This document shows, piece after piece, positions 12,480 through 20,534 of a stretch of 53,604 bases of DNA. The position numbers and the translations under genes are program-made. Source of the DNA: Patescibacteria group bacterium (GTDB lineage Bacteria; Patescibacteria; Paceibacteria; Paceibacterales; UBA10102); contig JANBVJ010000004.1 in assembly GCA_024239055.1 (NCBI GenBank), positions 1 through 53,604 of the forward strand. Reading direction: 5' to 3'. The notes under the pieces were generated by a model that did not search any database, had not been told where the DNA came from, and saw only the letters and a program-made list of their open reading frames with translations. Within the stretch, counting starts at the first letter, position 1. The number at the start of each line of letters is the position of its first letter.

Positions 12480-12628
12480 GTTTTTATTTCTTGTTTACCG
12501 TGTATTTCGCAATTACGACCTATCGTTTCTATTGTTTCTTCTTTTGGTTTACCATTCGATTTTAATTCGTAGCGAATAACTTTTTGACCAAAGTCACAAC
12601 ATTTGACCACTCTCATTGCTTTCTTCAT
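12476..12628 (-). CDS. Hypothetical protein, 50 aa
   Basis: Begins MKKAMRVVKCCDFGQKVIRY; basic, three cysteines. Both ends overlap neighbours by 4 bases, which is the main evidence that it is translated. Confidence 0.55.
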   Translation of the reverse strand: MKKAMRVVKCCDFGQKVIRYELKSNGKPKEETIETIGRNCEIHGKQEIKT

Positions 12629-12780
12629 TTGTTGTCGAGTAACAGTTTTTTACACATATTTTCTGCACCCTGTCTTGTCGAATGTTCTGACACTTCTTTA
12701 TTTCCTCGCATAGTTCTCCAACATCCGTTTCTTATTTTCTTAAACCATACTGTGTCTTTTTCTAATATTTGTATATCCAT
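12625..12780 (-). CDS. Hypothetical protein, 51 aa
   Basis: Begins MDIQILEKDTVWFKKIRNGC; two cysteines and a basic C-terminus ending KKLLLDNK. Coupled to the downstream gene by an ATGA overlap and 1 base from the upstream one. Confidence 0.55.
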   Translation of the reverse strand: MDIQILEKDTVWFKKIRNGCWRTMRGNKEVSEHSTRQGAENMCKKLLLDNK

Positions 12781-12781
12781 G

Positions 12782-13312
12782 TTATTCTGGTCTTTGTGTT
12801 GGAAAGATTAATTTGTTTCCACCGAAATCCCAACATATTATATCTGATCTCCAAACCAAAGCACAATCTCCATGATACCAATTTTTACGAATATAGGAAA
12901 TAGTATATTCTAAATCTCTCTTATTTCCATCAAACAGTTCTTTTACTGGTGGATTATCAATAAGCCACTGTTCTCTATCTCTTTCAAATTCTAGTCTTCT
13001 TTTTTCTGACTCTTCTTTTCGTTTAATTTTTTCTTCTTCATCTGCGATCCTTTCTTCCTCGACTCTTTTGTTGACTGTATATTTTATATACTCCATGTCG
13101 AGATTTTCTAATCCTTCCATTTTCAAGTGTCGCATCGTAATGTCTTTTTCTGATATGATAGTTGTCTCAGCGGGTTTCGAAAAGAAAACACCACCGAAAA
13201 AGAAACCAATAAATAAGCCACCTATAACTAATGAACCAATACCACCAGCTACTAAACCTAGTTGGAAACCTCTGTTCCACCCCATCTCAATTTGTCTTAA
13301 TGTTTCTTTCAT
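12782..13312 (-). CDS. Membrane-anchored coiled-coil protein, 176 aa
   Basis: A glycine-rich transmembrane segment at about residues 18-46 (GLVAGGIGSLVIGGLFIGFF) is followed by a long Glu/Arg/Lys coiled coil (about 75-125). The C-terminal domain contains DCALVWRSDIICWDFGGNK. It may anchor a complex at the membrane; no family recognised. Confidence 0.7.
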   Translation of the reverse strand: MKETLRQIEMGWNRGFQLGLVAGGIGSLVIGGLFIGFFFGGVFFSKPAETTIISEKDITMRHLKMEGLENLDMEYIKYTVNKRVEEERIADEEEKIKRKEESEKRRLEFERDREQWLIDNPPVKELFDGNKRDLEYTISYIRKNWYHGDCALVWRSDIICWDFGGNKLIFPTQRPE

Positions 13313-13317
13313 ATTTT

Positions 13318-13530
13318 TTACATTACACCATAATATTTATAAAGTAGATTTTCTTTTCTCACTTCTGCTGCAACTCTATCTATTTCGTATTGTGGTACCC
13401 TTATTCTGTCTGCACCACAAGCACATACTTGTATTTCTGTATCTGCTACAAACGGCATACAAGAAAACCAGTCAACCCAAATAGTGCGTTTCTCTATTAT
13501 TTTCCAGATATGTTCGTGTGTTTCTTTCAT
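13318..13530 (-). CDS. Hypothetical protein with a CxC pair, 70 aa
   Basis: Begins MKETHEHIWKIIEKRTIWVD; contains CMPFVADTEIQVCACGADR, so three cysteines plus an N-terminal HEH could bind a metal. Unknown function. Confidence 0.6.
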   Translation of the reverse strand: MKETHEHIWKIIEKRTIWVDWFSCMPFVADTEIQVCACGADRIRVPQYEIDRVAAEVRKENLLYKYYGVM

Positions 13531-13535
13531 TTTTC

Positions 13536-13841
13536 TTATGAACCTACTACTTCATTATCTTTACTCCATCTAAACTCTGATACGTGTAAATGCATTCCAC
13601 AAGATATACAATACGTTGAACCATAAAACTTAGGATTTCTTGCGTATGTTTCAGCGATCGTTATATTCACCTTAGTTTCATCACCACACACATCGTGTAC
13701 GTATGTTGTTCTGACTGGTCTGACAAAACCTTTATCTAATTCTTCTTGCGATAGAACGAGATATTTCTTTTGTTGTGGAACTACTTTGGTATCTACACCA
13801 TGTCCCAAGTCTTTATCTTTTGGATCTGTCGTCAATGACAT
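13536..13841 (-). CDS. Hypothetical zinc-ribbon-like protein, 101 aa
   Basis: HDVC near residue 50 and CISCGMHLHV near residue 83 give two cysteine knuckles about 27 residues apart. The N-terminal third is polar. Probably zinc binding; partner unknown. Confidence 0.62.
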   Translation of the reverse strand: MSLTTDPKDKDLGHGVDTKVVPQQKKYLVLSQEELDKGFVRPVRTTYVHDVCGDETKVNITIAETYARNPKFYGSTYCISCGMHLHVSEFRWSKDNEVVGS

Positions 13842-13842
13842 A

Positions 13843-14118
13843 TTAAAATTCTATTGATATTTTCTCCCAGAGGTCTTTCATCTCACCTAATAATTCTATT
13901 GCTTTTTTAGCTTCTTCAAGTGTTTCACCAACGAAGAAATCTTCAGCTTTTATATAACCGCCATGCCATACACCATATTCAAAACCATCACTACATGATA
14001 TTTCATTTATTGTTTGTGCTACTTCATCGTTTCCGTCTGATAACTCATTTGGATTTTCTCCAGCGTCTACTTTTTCGAGGACGTCTTTTACTCTTTGTGT
14101 TAATTGTAGTTCTATCAT
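13843..14118 (-). CDS. Hypothetical acidic protein, 91 aa
   Basis: Begins MIELQLTQRVKDVLEKVDAG; the centre FEYGVWHGGYIKAEDFFVG is a compact motif, followed by an acidic helix. One base from the downstream gene. Family unknown. Confidence 0.62.
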   Translation of the reverse strand: MIELQLTQRVKDVLEKVDAGENPNELSDGNDEVAQTINEISCSDGFEYGVWHGGYIKAEDFFVGETLEEAKKAIELLGEMKDLWEKISIEF

Positions 14119-14127
14119 TTTTTTATA

Positions 14128-14274
14128 TTATTTAATTATAACGAAACCGTATCCATCACAAACTGGACATTGCACTCTTGTTCTTATTGCACCGTATGAA
14201 TATACTTTTGATACTTCACCATATCCTTTGCATTGTGAACAGGTTTTAGTTTCTACTTCACCTTCTTTTCTCAT
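14128..14274 (-). CDS. 48-aa DnaJ-type zinc-finger mini-protein
   Basis: ATG at 14274, TAA at 14128. CSQCKGYGE and CPVCDGYGF form two CxxCxGxG knuckles, the zinc-binding repeat of the DnaJ cysteine-rich domain. Similar mini-proteins lie at 20207-20533 and 20535-20714. Overlaps the upstream gene by 4 bases. Confidence 0.7.
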   Translation of the reverse strand: MRKEGEVETKTCSQCKGYGEVSKVYSYGAIRTRVQCPVCDGYGFVIIK

Positions 14275-14504
14275 ATTTTAATTTCATCCATAGCGCAAGA
14301 ACACATGTCCATTGCAGACCAGATGTTTTTACACTTTTTACAACGATGTATTGATTTTCTTGCTCTTATCTCTTGTTCATTTGGGTAGTGTACTTGATCT
14401 ATAATTTTACTTACTGTTCCAATCATTATAGACAAATCACCACAACCATTTTTTGTTCCTGCTTCTAAAAATTCTTTTATCCATTTTTTATCTACGTTTT
14501 CCAT
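14271..14504 (-). CDS. Hypothetical protein with C-terminal cysteines, 77 aa
   Basis: Start chosen at the ATG at 14504 (MENVDKKW), 4 bases after the upstream gene's end; an ATG at 14546 would overlap that gene by 38 bases. The C-terminus has CKKCKNIWSAMDMCSC, a likely zinc site. Confidence 0.62.
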   Translation of the reverse strand: MENVDKKWIKEFLEAGTKNGCGDLSIMIGTVSKIIDQVHYPNEQEIRARKSIHRCKKCKNIWSAMDMCSCAMDEIKI

Positions 14505-14508
14505 ATCT

Positions 14509-14760
14509 TTAATTAGTCGGATGAAGACAAATTGCTTTTTCTCCATCTATTAGATCTTCTATAGTGTAACCATATTCGATATCTTCGTTCGTTAGTTTTT
14601 CTAATCCGTATTCTCCCGAATATGTTGAATCTGCGAGATATGCTCCTTCTGATATAGAATAAAGTGGTGAGTGTGAATTGCCTTCAGCATCACTTGACAT
14701 TATCAACATTCTCTCTGGATCGACTTCTTGTAATTCTTTTATTAAGTCTTTTACTTTCAT
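14509..14760 (-). CDS. Hypothetical phage-type protein, 83 aa
   Basis: MKVKDLIKELQEVDPERMLIM followed by SSDAEGN is the start typical of a widespread family of small phage proteins of unknown function (MKVKDLIxxLQxxDPxxxV). Residues 50-83 are acidic. Overlaps its upstream neighbour by 4 bases. Confidence 0.72.
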   Translation of the reverse strand: MKVKDLIKELQEVDPERMLIMSSDAEGNSHSPLYSISEGAYLADSTYSGEYGLEKLTNEDIEYGYTIEDLIDGEKAICLHPTN

Positions 14761-14918
14761 TTTTGAACTTCGATATTTGTTACGAAAATCATAGCAAGCA
14801 TGAGAAACACTGCTATTGCAAATACTATTGCCCAGTCAAGTTTATCCATTACGACAGCAAGACCAAATACAGTGATTGCTGAAAGAAGTGATGTTAGTGA
14901 TGTTCTGTTTGGTGACAT
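14757..14918 (-). CDS. 53-aa membrane protein, two transmembrane helices
   Basis: ATG at 14918, TGA at 14757. Hydrophobic segments LTSLLSAITVFGLAVVM and WAIVFAIAVFLMLAMIFVT separated by DKLD. Coupled by ATGA to the downstream gene. Confidence 0.6.
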   Translation of the reverse strand: MSPNRTSLTSLLSAITVFGLAVVMDKLDWAIVFAIAVFLMLAMIFVTNIEVQK

Positions 14919-14921
14919 ATT

Positions 14922-15125
14922 CTATTTCTTTTTTATTAAATTGTAAAGTTGATCTATAAATTTTGTTATCTCGTCATTAGTAACTTTTGTAGTAGAACTC
15001 CATTCTGACATTTCCTTAATACAAATCTCTGCTATTCTTGATTTCAACTTGTTACCGTTTGTTCTTTTACACCAGTTATCAAGTTTTCGTTTTGCTTTTT
15101 CTTTAGCTGTTTTATTTTTAATCAT
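14922..15125 (-). CDS. Hypothetical basic protein, 67 aa
   Basis: Begins MIKNKTAKEKAKRKLDNWCK; lysine-rich at both ends with a helical middle. Could bind nucleic acid; no family recognised. Confidence 0.58.
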   Translation of the reverse strand: MIKNKTAKEKAKRKLDNWCKRTNGNKLKSRIAEICIKEMSEWSSTTKVTNDEITKFIDQLYNLIKKK

Positions 15126-15130
15126 TTTAC

Positions 15131-15388
15131 TTATAACTTAAATAAATGCCAAATAAGTGCTCCATTAGCCATCTGAAAAGTACCAATATATTCTTGCATC
15201 TCTGGTTCATATATATGTCCAGTGCCTCTGGTAATGAACTTAACTTTTTCAGTTTCATTTTCGGGATTTACGACAACCCACATGAATGCTTCTTGTCCTT
15301 GCATCTGAACTGTTAAGATTTTGTATCCTTTTGGTAGTTCTAGTTCAAATGCACCTAGACCAACTGGATATTTGTATATATTTTCCAT
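15131..15388 (-). CDS. Hypothetical protein, 85 aa
   Basis: Begins MENIYKYPVGLGAFELELPK, with KILTVQMQGQEAFMWVVVNP. This layout is shared by a group of small phage proteins of unknown role that I recall only by pattern. Confidence 0.65.
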   Translation of the reverse strand: MENIYKYPVGLGAFELELPKGYKILTVQMQGQEAFMWVVVNPENETEKVKFITRGTGHIYEPEMQEYIGTFQMANGALIWHLFKL

Positions 15389-15393
15389 GTTTT

Positions 15394-15822
15394 TTATTTA
15401 AGGGATTTAAGAAATTCCATTACTGTCTCCATTTCTGGATTGCGCCATGCACTAACAGCATATGACCTTGCTTCTCTGTGATAATGATAATTATTTTGTC
15501 TTATATGTTCATCACATGCTTTTCCGGTGAAGAATAATCCTGCTCGTAAATCAAACTCCCAGTCCCAATTAAAGAAAAAGAACGCCTCGTCACCACATTC
15601 TTCACAACCATAATCGTCTTCATCATTGTTCATTTTTTCAGTACAGTCACTGCAAAGTAAACTACTATCGAAATCTTCTCGCAATTCCCTCTCTTCTGCG
15701 TCAAAGTGATTATAGATTATTTTTTGAACTTTATTTTGTACGACAAATAACGGTAGATGTGTTGACCTATTGTCCTGTGTGTTCATCTCTGCGCCAATTT
15801 CTTTTAGTTCTTTATTATCCAT
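15394..15822 (-). CDS. Hypothetical zinc-ribbon protein, 142 aa
   Basis: Start at the ATG at 15822 (MDNKELKE); a longer reading would overlap the small gene 15828-15968. CSDC near residue 58 and CEEC near residue 75 form a zinc ribbon; a His-rich stretch (NNYHYHREA) follows. Function unknown. Confidence 0.65.
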   Translation of the reverse strand: MDNKELKEIGAEMNTQDNRSTHLPLFVVQNKVQKIIYNHFDAEERELREDFDSSLLCSDCTEKMNNDEDDYGCEECGDEAFFFFNWDWEFDLRAGLFFTGKACDEHIRQNNYHYHREARSYAVSAWRNPEMETVMEFLKSLK

Positions 15823-15827
15823 ATTAT

Positions 15828-15968
15828 TTAATCTCGCCAAATATAGCGACCCCAAGTTAAACCCCAAAATAAACCTATTGCTAATGGAAAACCAAATCTT
15901 ACGATAACACCAATAGTTTTCTTTATAACGTATTTAACGTTTATTTCTTTATCAATATATATTCTCAT
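15828..15968 (-). CDS. 46-aa membrane protein
   Basis: ATG at 15968, TAA at 15828. A basic N-terminus, then one hydrophobic segment (IVRFGFPLAIGLFWGLTWG). Overlaps the upstream gene by 4 bases and fills the gap before the zinc-ribbon gene. Confidence 0.55.
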   Translation of the reverse strand: MRIYIDKEINVKYVIKKTIGVIVRFGFPLAIGLFWGLTWGRYIWRD

Positions 15969-16294
15969 TTTACTTCAATATCTGGTGTCTTTTCTATTAA
16001 AAGTAATAACATAGTACCACTGTCCTTTCTGTATATGTCTCTATACATTTCGTTTGTCCTATGATTAACATTAGTGTTTGCAGAATAATATCTTTCTTCG
16101 TCTTCAAATCCATACGGTTCACAGAATATCGGCTCGTCTGTTCTGACTTCCCAATTCCAACCTGATCGATCATCTGTAGTGAAACAGAAAAATTTGTCTT
16201 GCTGATATATTTCAGTGTTTGTTATAAATACACCAGCGCCGAAAGCAGAAACTGTCAGCATGACGTATATAAAAATTCTAAGTGCTATTTTCAT
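15965..16294 (-). CDS. Single-pass membrane protein, 109 aa
   Basis: Start at the ATG at 16294 (MKIALRIFIYVML), which gives the usual 4-base overlap. The N-terminal hydrophobic segment looks like a signal anchor; the rest, including CFTTDDRSGWNWEV and CEPYGFEDEERYY, should be exported. Two cysteines could form a disulphide. Confidence 0.65.
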   Translation of the reverse strand: MKIALRIFIYVMLTVSAFGAGVFITNTEIYQQDKFFCFTTDDRSGWNWEVRTDEPIFCEPYGFEDEERYYSANTNVNHRTNEMYRDIYRKDSGTMLLLLIEKTPDIEVK

Positions 16295-16473
16295 TTTTTT
16301 GTCCAACCTGTTACGACGAAATTATTTTCTTCGGCCATATTTTCAAATTGGTCTATTGCTAACTGTACTGCTTGTTCTGTGCTTTTGTTAATCATAGACA
16401 TATCCAATCCTTTCTTTCGAACAGTCTCTACTATTTTTTCTGTTATTCCTATTCTAAGGTTAATGTATTTCAT
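16291..16473 (-). CDS. Hypothetical protein, 60 aa, possibly ribbon-helix-helix
   Basis: MKYINLRIGITEKIVETVRK followed by helices resembles an RHH fold (short strand plus two helices), but the match is weak. Overlaps both neighbours by 4 bases. Confidence 0.55.
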   Translation of the reverse strand: MKYINLRIGITEKIVETVRKKGLDMSMINKSTEQAVQLAIDQFENMAEENNFVVTGWTKK

Positions 16474-16775
16474 GTTTGTTCTCCGTGTCGATATTCTTCT
16501 TCTGTCGATTCTATTGTCTCTCCTTTGACAATTTTATGATATGTAACGTGTCCACATCCTTTTGTGCCATCTTTGAATGTTAATTCTTTTGGAAAACCCC
16601 AACAAACAATATGTCCGTTCATGTTTTCATCTAATTCAATATTTCCTTCGTGTCCTATCCATATTTCTCGTCCTTTATATGTGAGCCACAAACCCTTTGA
16701 CTGCCAATCTGCTCGTACACCACATTTGGGGCATTTTGCAAACTTATCTCCTTTTAGTGTTGCAAACATTCCCAT
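16470..16775 (-). CDS. Hypothetical zinc-ribbon protein, 101 aa
   Basis: CPKCGVRADWQSKGL near residue 15 is the first knuckle; a second may come from C58 and C73. WLTYKGREIWIGHEGNI is an aromatic beta segment. Function unknown. Confidence 0.65.
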   Translation of the reverse strand: MGMFATLKGDKFAKCPKCGVRADWQSKGLWLTYKGREIWIGHEGNIELDENMNGHIVCWGFPKELTFKDGTKGCGHVTYHKIVKGETIESTEEEYRHGEQT

Positions 16776-16776
16776 A

Positions 16777-16986
16777 TTATTTATTGTTGAAAATTAGAAC
16801 CAAAAGTGCAATCCCAAAGAATAAGAGAAGAAAACTAAGAGTGATTGCTGCAGAAATCCAAAGAGGAGAAAGCACCCACCACCATGACCAAGTTATTTTT
16901 CCTAAAAGTTTTAGAGTAACGAATAGAATCGTTAATGCAGTCGTTAAACTTATACCCGAGCTTGTATGAATTATTTTATCTGACAT
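16777..16986 (-). CDS. Membrane protein, two transmembrane helices, 69 aa
   Basis: Hydrophobic segments at about residues 14-31 (LTTALTILFVTLKLLGK) and 42-66 (SPLWISAAITLSFLLLFFGI), separated by TWSWWW. Role unknown. Confidence 0.63.
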   Translation of the reverse strand: MSDKIIHTSSGISLTTALTILFVTLKLLGKITWSWWWVLSPLWISAAITLSFLLLFFGIALLVLIFNNK

Positions 16987-17010
16987 ATTGTGTAATTGTT
17001 ATTTATTCTT

Positions 17011-17214
17011 TTAATTTTTCTTTATGTGTCTTAGTACTTTTTCTGCGAAATTCTTTTTTACGCTTTGACCTTTAAATATCTGTGTTCTGTTATATCTGTC
17101 GTACTCGTCCATGTCCCTCATTGCTATCGTACATTTTCTAATTTCTTTTTTGAGAATGCTTACTGTCTTTTCTCGTTCATCTTGTTTTCCTTTTTCGTAT
17201 TCTGTGATTTTCAT
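17011..17214 (-). CDS. Hypothetical basic protein, 67 aa
   Basis: Begins MKITEYEKGKQDEREKTVSI; lysine/arginine-rich helical protein. It is the first gene after promoter P2, so it heads the operon that continues to 9.5 kb. Confidence 0.62.
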   Translation of the reverse strand: MKITEYEKGKQDEREKTVSILKKEIRKCTIAMRDMDEYDRYNRTQIFKGQSVKKNFAEKVLRHIKKN

Positions 17215-17243
17215 GCTATGCTAATTAAGATCTTTATGTTTAT

Positions 17244-17272
17244 ATTCTACCATATTTGAGCACATTTGTAAA
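17244..17272 (-). promoter_or_regulatory. Sigma-70-type promoter P2
   Basis: Minus strand: -35 TTTACA (17272-17267), 17-bp spacer ending TGG, -10 TAGAAT (17249-17244). Predicted start near 17237, about 23 bases before the ATG at 17214. Leader contains no Shine-Dalgarno sequence. Confidence 0.82.
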
Positions 17273-17278
17273 CGGGCA

Positions 17279-18100
17279 TTAGTCTACCAAAGATTGCATC
17301 GGATTATATACTATTTCTGTGATGCTTTGTGCTAAGTTTATTTTGAATTTTCTTATGTCTGTCATTAGCAATTCGTCGTGTCTTGTCTCTTCTGGAAAAA
17401 ACGTCATGCCGTATTCGATTGCAACATCGTCTCGTATAGACATAAGTGCGTCGAACATTTCTTTGGGACTTAGCGAAAGACTAATTATATTATTTGATGT
17501 TTTAGACATTTTATTACCATCTCCACCTAATATCAATGGTGTCGTTTCTACTGTCTGTTGTTTCATACCATACATTTTTTGTATGTCTCTTCCCACGTTC
17601 ATATTGAACAACTGATCTTGTCCACCTATCTCTATGTTTGCTTTAAGTACATAGCTATCAAAACCTTGAAGAATAGGATATGTAAATTCTGGCATCCAGA
17701 TCGGATTTCCTTTCTTTTTACTGTAGTCTTTGATTCTTTCTTTGAACATCCTTCTTTCAATTATCTGTTGTACTGTGAAATGTTGCAATATGAAATAAAA
17801 CGTATCTAATGTTACTTTCGACAACCAGTTGCTATTAAAAACAATTTTTATATTTTCTGTACCAAGCACTTTGTGCACTTGTTTAACAATGGTCTTTATG
17901 TTTTCTTCTATCTGCTCATTAGAAAGACGTGGTCGTGCTTCATTTTTACCCGTTGGATCGCCGATTCTTGCTGTAAAATCGCCTATAACTATATAAATGA
18001 TGTTTCCTTCATCTCGGTATTTTTTTGCTCTTAGAAGAGGTACTAGATGCCCAATATGAAGTGTTTCACCTGTCGGATCTATGCCAAATTTGATTATCAT
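17279..18100 (-). CDS. tyrS: Minimal tyrosyl-tRNA synthetase
   Basis: 273 aa. FGIDPTGETLHIGHLVPLL contains the class I HIGH motif, and GNKMSKT is KMSKS. IEIGGQDQLFNMNVGRD is a conserved TyrRS segment. Typical bacterial TyrRS is about 400-430 aa; this lacks about 30 N-terminal residues before the Rossmann fold and the whole C-terminal S4-like RNA-binding domain. It should activate tyrosine in the cytoplasm, but tRNA recognition is reduced. No tRNA-Tyr is present in this window. It ends the operon starting at P3. Confidence 0.93.
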   Translation of the reverse strand: MIIKFGIDPTGETLHIGHLVPLLRAKKYRDEGNIIYIVIGDFTARIGDPTGKNEARPRLSNEQIEENIKTIVKQVHKVLGTENIKIVFNSNWLSKVTLDTFYFILQHFTVQQIIERRMFKERIKDYSKKKGNPIWMPEFTYPILQGFDSYVLKANIEIGGQDQLFNMNVGRDIQKMYGMKQQTVETTPLILGGDGNKMSKTSNNIISLSLSPKEMFDALMSIRDDVAIEYGMTFFPEETRHDELLMTDIRKFKINLAQSITEIVYNPMQSLVD

Positions 18101-18102
18101 GT

Positions 18103-18441
18103 TTATTCGTATTTTTTTATTTTCATTTCTAGTTTCTGTCCCAACGTGAGTGCTTTTTCGATATCGTCACAAACGTAATTTATTCCAGTTAAATCTGTAG
18201 CATCACCAACATATATCTCTGCCACTTTCAAATCGTAAGGTTTACCTTCGATTATGATGTTCACAGATATGTTTACTAGTGTTTTTGATTTGATATTAAG
18301 ATTTGCGAATACTTTGGAATCACTGAATATTTTATTTAATTGTGTACACCAATCAGAAGCAGAAGTATAAGTGAATGTTTCTTCAGTGAAACCATCAGTA
18401 AGCAATCCGTTCGAAATGTCCTGCGATGTTATTATTTTCAT
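18103..18441 (-). CDS. Hypothetical protein, 112 aa
   Basis: Begins MKIITSQDISNGLLTDGFTE; mixed alpha/beta with no recognisable motif. It is 2 bases from TyrRS and 4 bases from Pnkp, so it is co-expressed with them. Confidence 0.65.
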   Translation of the reverse strand: MKIITSQDISNGLLTDGFTEETFTYTSASDWCTQLNKIFSDSKVFANLNIKSKTLVNISVNIIIEGKPYDLKVAEIYVGDATDLTGINYVCDDIEKALTLGQKLEMKIKKYE

Positions 18442-18445
18442 GTTT

Positions 18446-19390
18446 TTAAAAGTCTACACCAGGTCCAACATCAACTACAGTCAATCCGTGGGATTCCCAC
18501 ATCTTTATTACTCGTGGTCTATCATCGAATACCATGTGGATGTTTTCTGGTTTTAAATAATTTTTTAATATGTCTTCTTTGACAACTGTATCTTCTCTAT
18601 GATCTATGCTTCGTCTCATTAGAATTGTAGCATAGTCTTCTCCTTCTACAAATTTTATATCTTTGAACGCGACATTTTCTAACCATTCTTTCGTTATATC
18701 TCTATGACTGTCTGGTCGTCCGCTTACAAAGATAATAGGATATCCCTGCTTCATTGATTTGATTATCGTGTCTCTAACGTCTTCTATAACTGTGTCTTCA
18801 GACATATGATTGAAGAACTCTTTCCAATTTTTTACTTCGACACCTTTAACAAAATGTAGACGATGATGTAGATCGGCTATAGTACCATCAATATCACATA
18901 CAATCCATTTTTTTCTACCATCACCAAAGTTTCTATATCCAATCATGTCGTGTTGAATACCTAAAGATACTATAACATGTCGTCCAACATTAGCGCCTGA
19001 CACTTTGATGTCAGAGATTTCAATCGGATTTCTTCTGCTGATGTCTCTGTCAAAGAGTTCTTTTAAATCTATATTCTTTGATAGATTTTCCATAGCAAAT
19101 TTTGCACCAACTTCTTTACATAAGTTTTCCCATCTTTCTCTATGACTTTTGCCTAGATTAGTGTCATCGATTATAACATTGACGTTATTCAGTAGAAGTT
19201 CTTTAGCCATTGCTCTCTGAACTTTCATTGTTATTTTTTCATTATTGCCAGTCCATTTATTAAAATGCAACATCTGTCTCAAAGCATCTCTATTCAACCG
19301 AACGAGATTACCACGTTTCTCCATGATTTCTCTTGCTCTGGTTGATTTTCCCGAAGCGGGTAAACCTTTCATCATTATTAGTTTGCTCAT
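18446..19390 (-). CDS. pseT: Polynucleotide 5'-kinase/3'-phosphatase
   Basis: 314 aa, close to T4 Pnkp (301). The N-terminal kinase has the P-loop GLPASGKST (about residues 9-17). The C-terminal phosphatase has VCDIDGTIADLHHRLHFV, HAD motif I, and a later FVSGRPDSHRDIT motif II segment. In T4 it heals broken RNA ends (removes 2',3'-cyclic or 3'-phosphate and adds 5'-phosphate) before RNA ligase seals them, countering host anticodon nucleases. An RNA ligase gene lies 1.7 kb upstream in the same operon. Confidence 0.95.
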   Translation of the reverse strand: MSKLIMMKGLPASGKSTRAREIMEKRGNLVRLNRDALRQMLHFNKWTGNNEKITMKVQRAMAKELLLNNVNVIIDDTNLGKSHRERWENLCKEVGAKFAMENLSKNIDLKELFDRDISRRNPIEISDIKVSGANVGRHVIVSLGIQHDMIGYRNFGDGRKKWIVCDIDGTIADLHHRLHFVKGVEVKNWKEFFNHMSEDTVIEDVRDTIIKSMKQGYPIIFVSGRPDSHRDITKEWLENVAFKDIKFVEGEDYATILMRRSIDHREDTVVKEDILKNYLKPENIHMVFDDRPRVIKMWESHGLTVVDVGPGVDF

Positions 19391-19405
19391 ATTTTTTTAA
19401 AATGA

Positions 19406-19714
19406 TTAGTCTTCTAATATAACTACTCCTATACCTAACTTAGCACATAATTTTTCAAAGTCTTTTTGTTCTCCACCGTAATGAAACATGATATCAGTGT
19501 ATTGGTCTGGTTTATCTTTATAATCCATATCAATAGTGTAAGCAAAACCCATCTCGTCCCAATCATTGCCGTCTTTGTTGTGTATCATGACAAGACCCGT
19601 AAGAGTTGGATAATCACCAGGTGACTCGTCCATCCATGGGTTGCACCGAGCGCTCCAAAAAGGAATCTCTATTACTATTTTATCATTTTTCTTTTTGAAT
19701 GTAATACTTTTCAT
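19406..19714 (-). CDS. Hypothetical protein, 102 aa
   Basis: Begins MKSITFKKKNDKIVIEIPFW; a beta-rich protein with CNPWMDESPGDYPTLTGLV and a C-terminal helix. No family recognised. Confidence 0.65.
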   Translation of the reverse strand: MKSITFKKKNDKIVIEIPFWSARCNPWMDESPGDYPTLTGLVMIHNKDGNDWDEMGFAYTIDMDYKDKPDQYTDIMFHYGGEQKDFEKLCAKLGIGVVILED

Positions 19715-19716
19715 AT

Positions 19717-19965
19717 TTAAAATTCAAAATCAAATAAAGTTTCAACATTATCTTTCCAACAATAAACACGGTAGCCATCTTCTTTTTGTACTCGGTATTC
19801 ATAACTAATCATAAAATTTCCACCCCATTCTCTACATTCTTCTTTCTTTGCTATAAGAGGTATTTCACTTTTGTCTTTGTCGGGAAATGTCATAGCAAAG
19901 ACACCAATTGCACCAATAATTATCCCAAATAAAATCCAGTATAAAAATGTTATTTTCTCTCCCAT
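19717..19965 (-). CDS. Single-pass membrane protein, 82 aa
   Basis: Start at the ATG at 19965 (MGEKITF), 1 base after the upstream stop. ITFLYWILFGIIIGAIGVFA forms one transmembrane helix; the outer part has two cysteines in CREWGGNFM...RVYCW. Function unknown. Confidence 0.62.
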   Translation of the reverse strand: MGEKITFLYWILFGIIIGAIGVFAMTFPDKDKSEIPLIAKKEECREWGGNFMISYEYRVQKEDGYRVYCWKDNVETLFDFEF

Positions 19966-19966
19966 A

Positions 19967-20197
19967 TTATTCAATATCTTTAGATTCAACGATTAAAACA
20001 CTCATTCCAAACATATCGCTCACTGCAACATAAACATTAAGTTCCTTCTCCATGTCAAGCCGAAAAGAATGAATTAACTGTCTGTCTGATTCATGTATAT
20101 GACAAACGATAGATTCAGTATCCCCTTCTTGTTCAACCTTGCTAACAATAATAGTTTTGTCATCAAGATACTTCAATACTTTTTCTTTAAATTTCAT
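19967..20197 (-). CDS. Hypothetical protein, 76 aa
   Basis: Begins MKFKEKVLKYLDDKTIIVSK; alternating strands and helices, no motif. Sits between the DnaJ-finger gene and a membrane protein. Confidence 0.6.
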   Translation of the reverse strand: MKFKEKVLKYLDDKTIIVSKVEQEGDTESIVCHIHESDRQLIHSFRLDMEKELNVYVAVSDMFGMSVLIVESKDIE

Positions 20198-20206
20198 AAT
20201 TATTCA

Positions 20207-20533
20207 TTATTTTAATTGATTAATATATTCTTCAATGCGCGAGTCCCATTCTTCATCTGAAATATGAAAAGGATCTGCCATTCTTCCACCACACTCTGTA
20301 AATATCCCCTGCCCTGCCTGCCTTATTCTCAACCATTCGAGAAAATTAAAAATAAACTGACCTTTTCTCCATCCTTTGGGAACTTCATTTCCCATTTCTT
20401 CTTTTTTTATTACGCGTCCTTTTCCACAACATATGTCACATTTTTCTCGAAGACCACCGAATGTAGTGCCTATCACAGTACCATTGCCTTTGCATTTAGA
20501 ACAGTCTTCGTATTCTACTATGGTTCTTTTCAT
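20207..20533 (-). CDS. DnaJ-type zinc-finger protein, 108 aa
   Basis: CSKCKGNGTV (about residue 11) and CDICCGKGRV (about residue 32) are two CxxCxGxG knuckles. The C-terminal part contains a helical LEWLRIRQAGQGIFTECGG segment. It lacks a J domain, so it is a free-standing DnaJ-like cysteine-rich domain, perhaps a protein-binding adaptor. Confidence 0.72.
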   Translation of the reverse strand: MKRTIVEYEDCSKCKGNGTVIGTTFGGLREKCDICCGKGRVIKKEEMGNEVPKGWRKGQFIFNFLEWLRIRQAGQGIFTECGGRMADPFHISDEEWDSRIEEYINQLK

Positions 20534-20534
20534 A

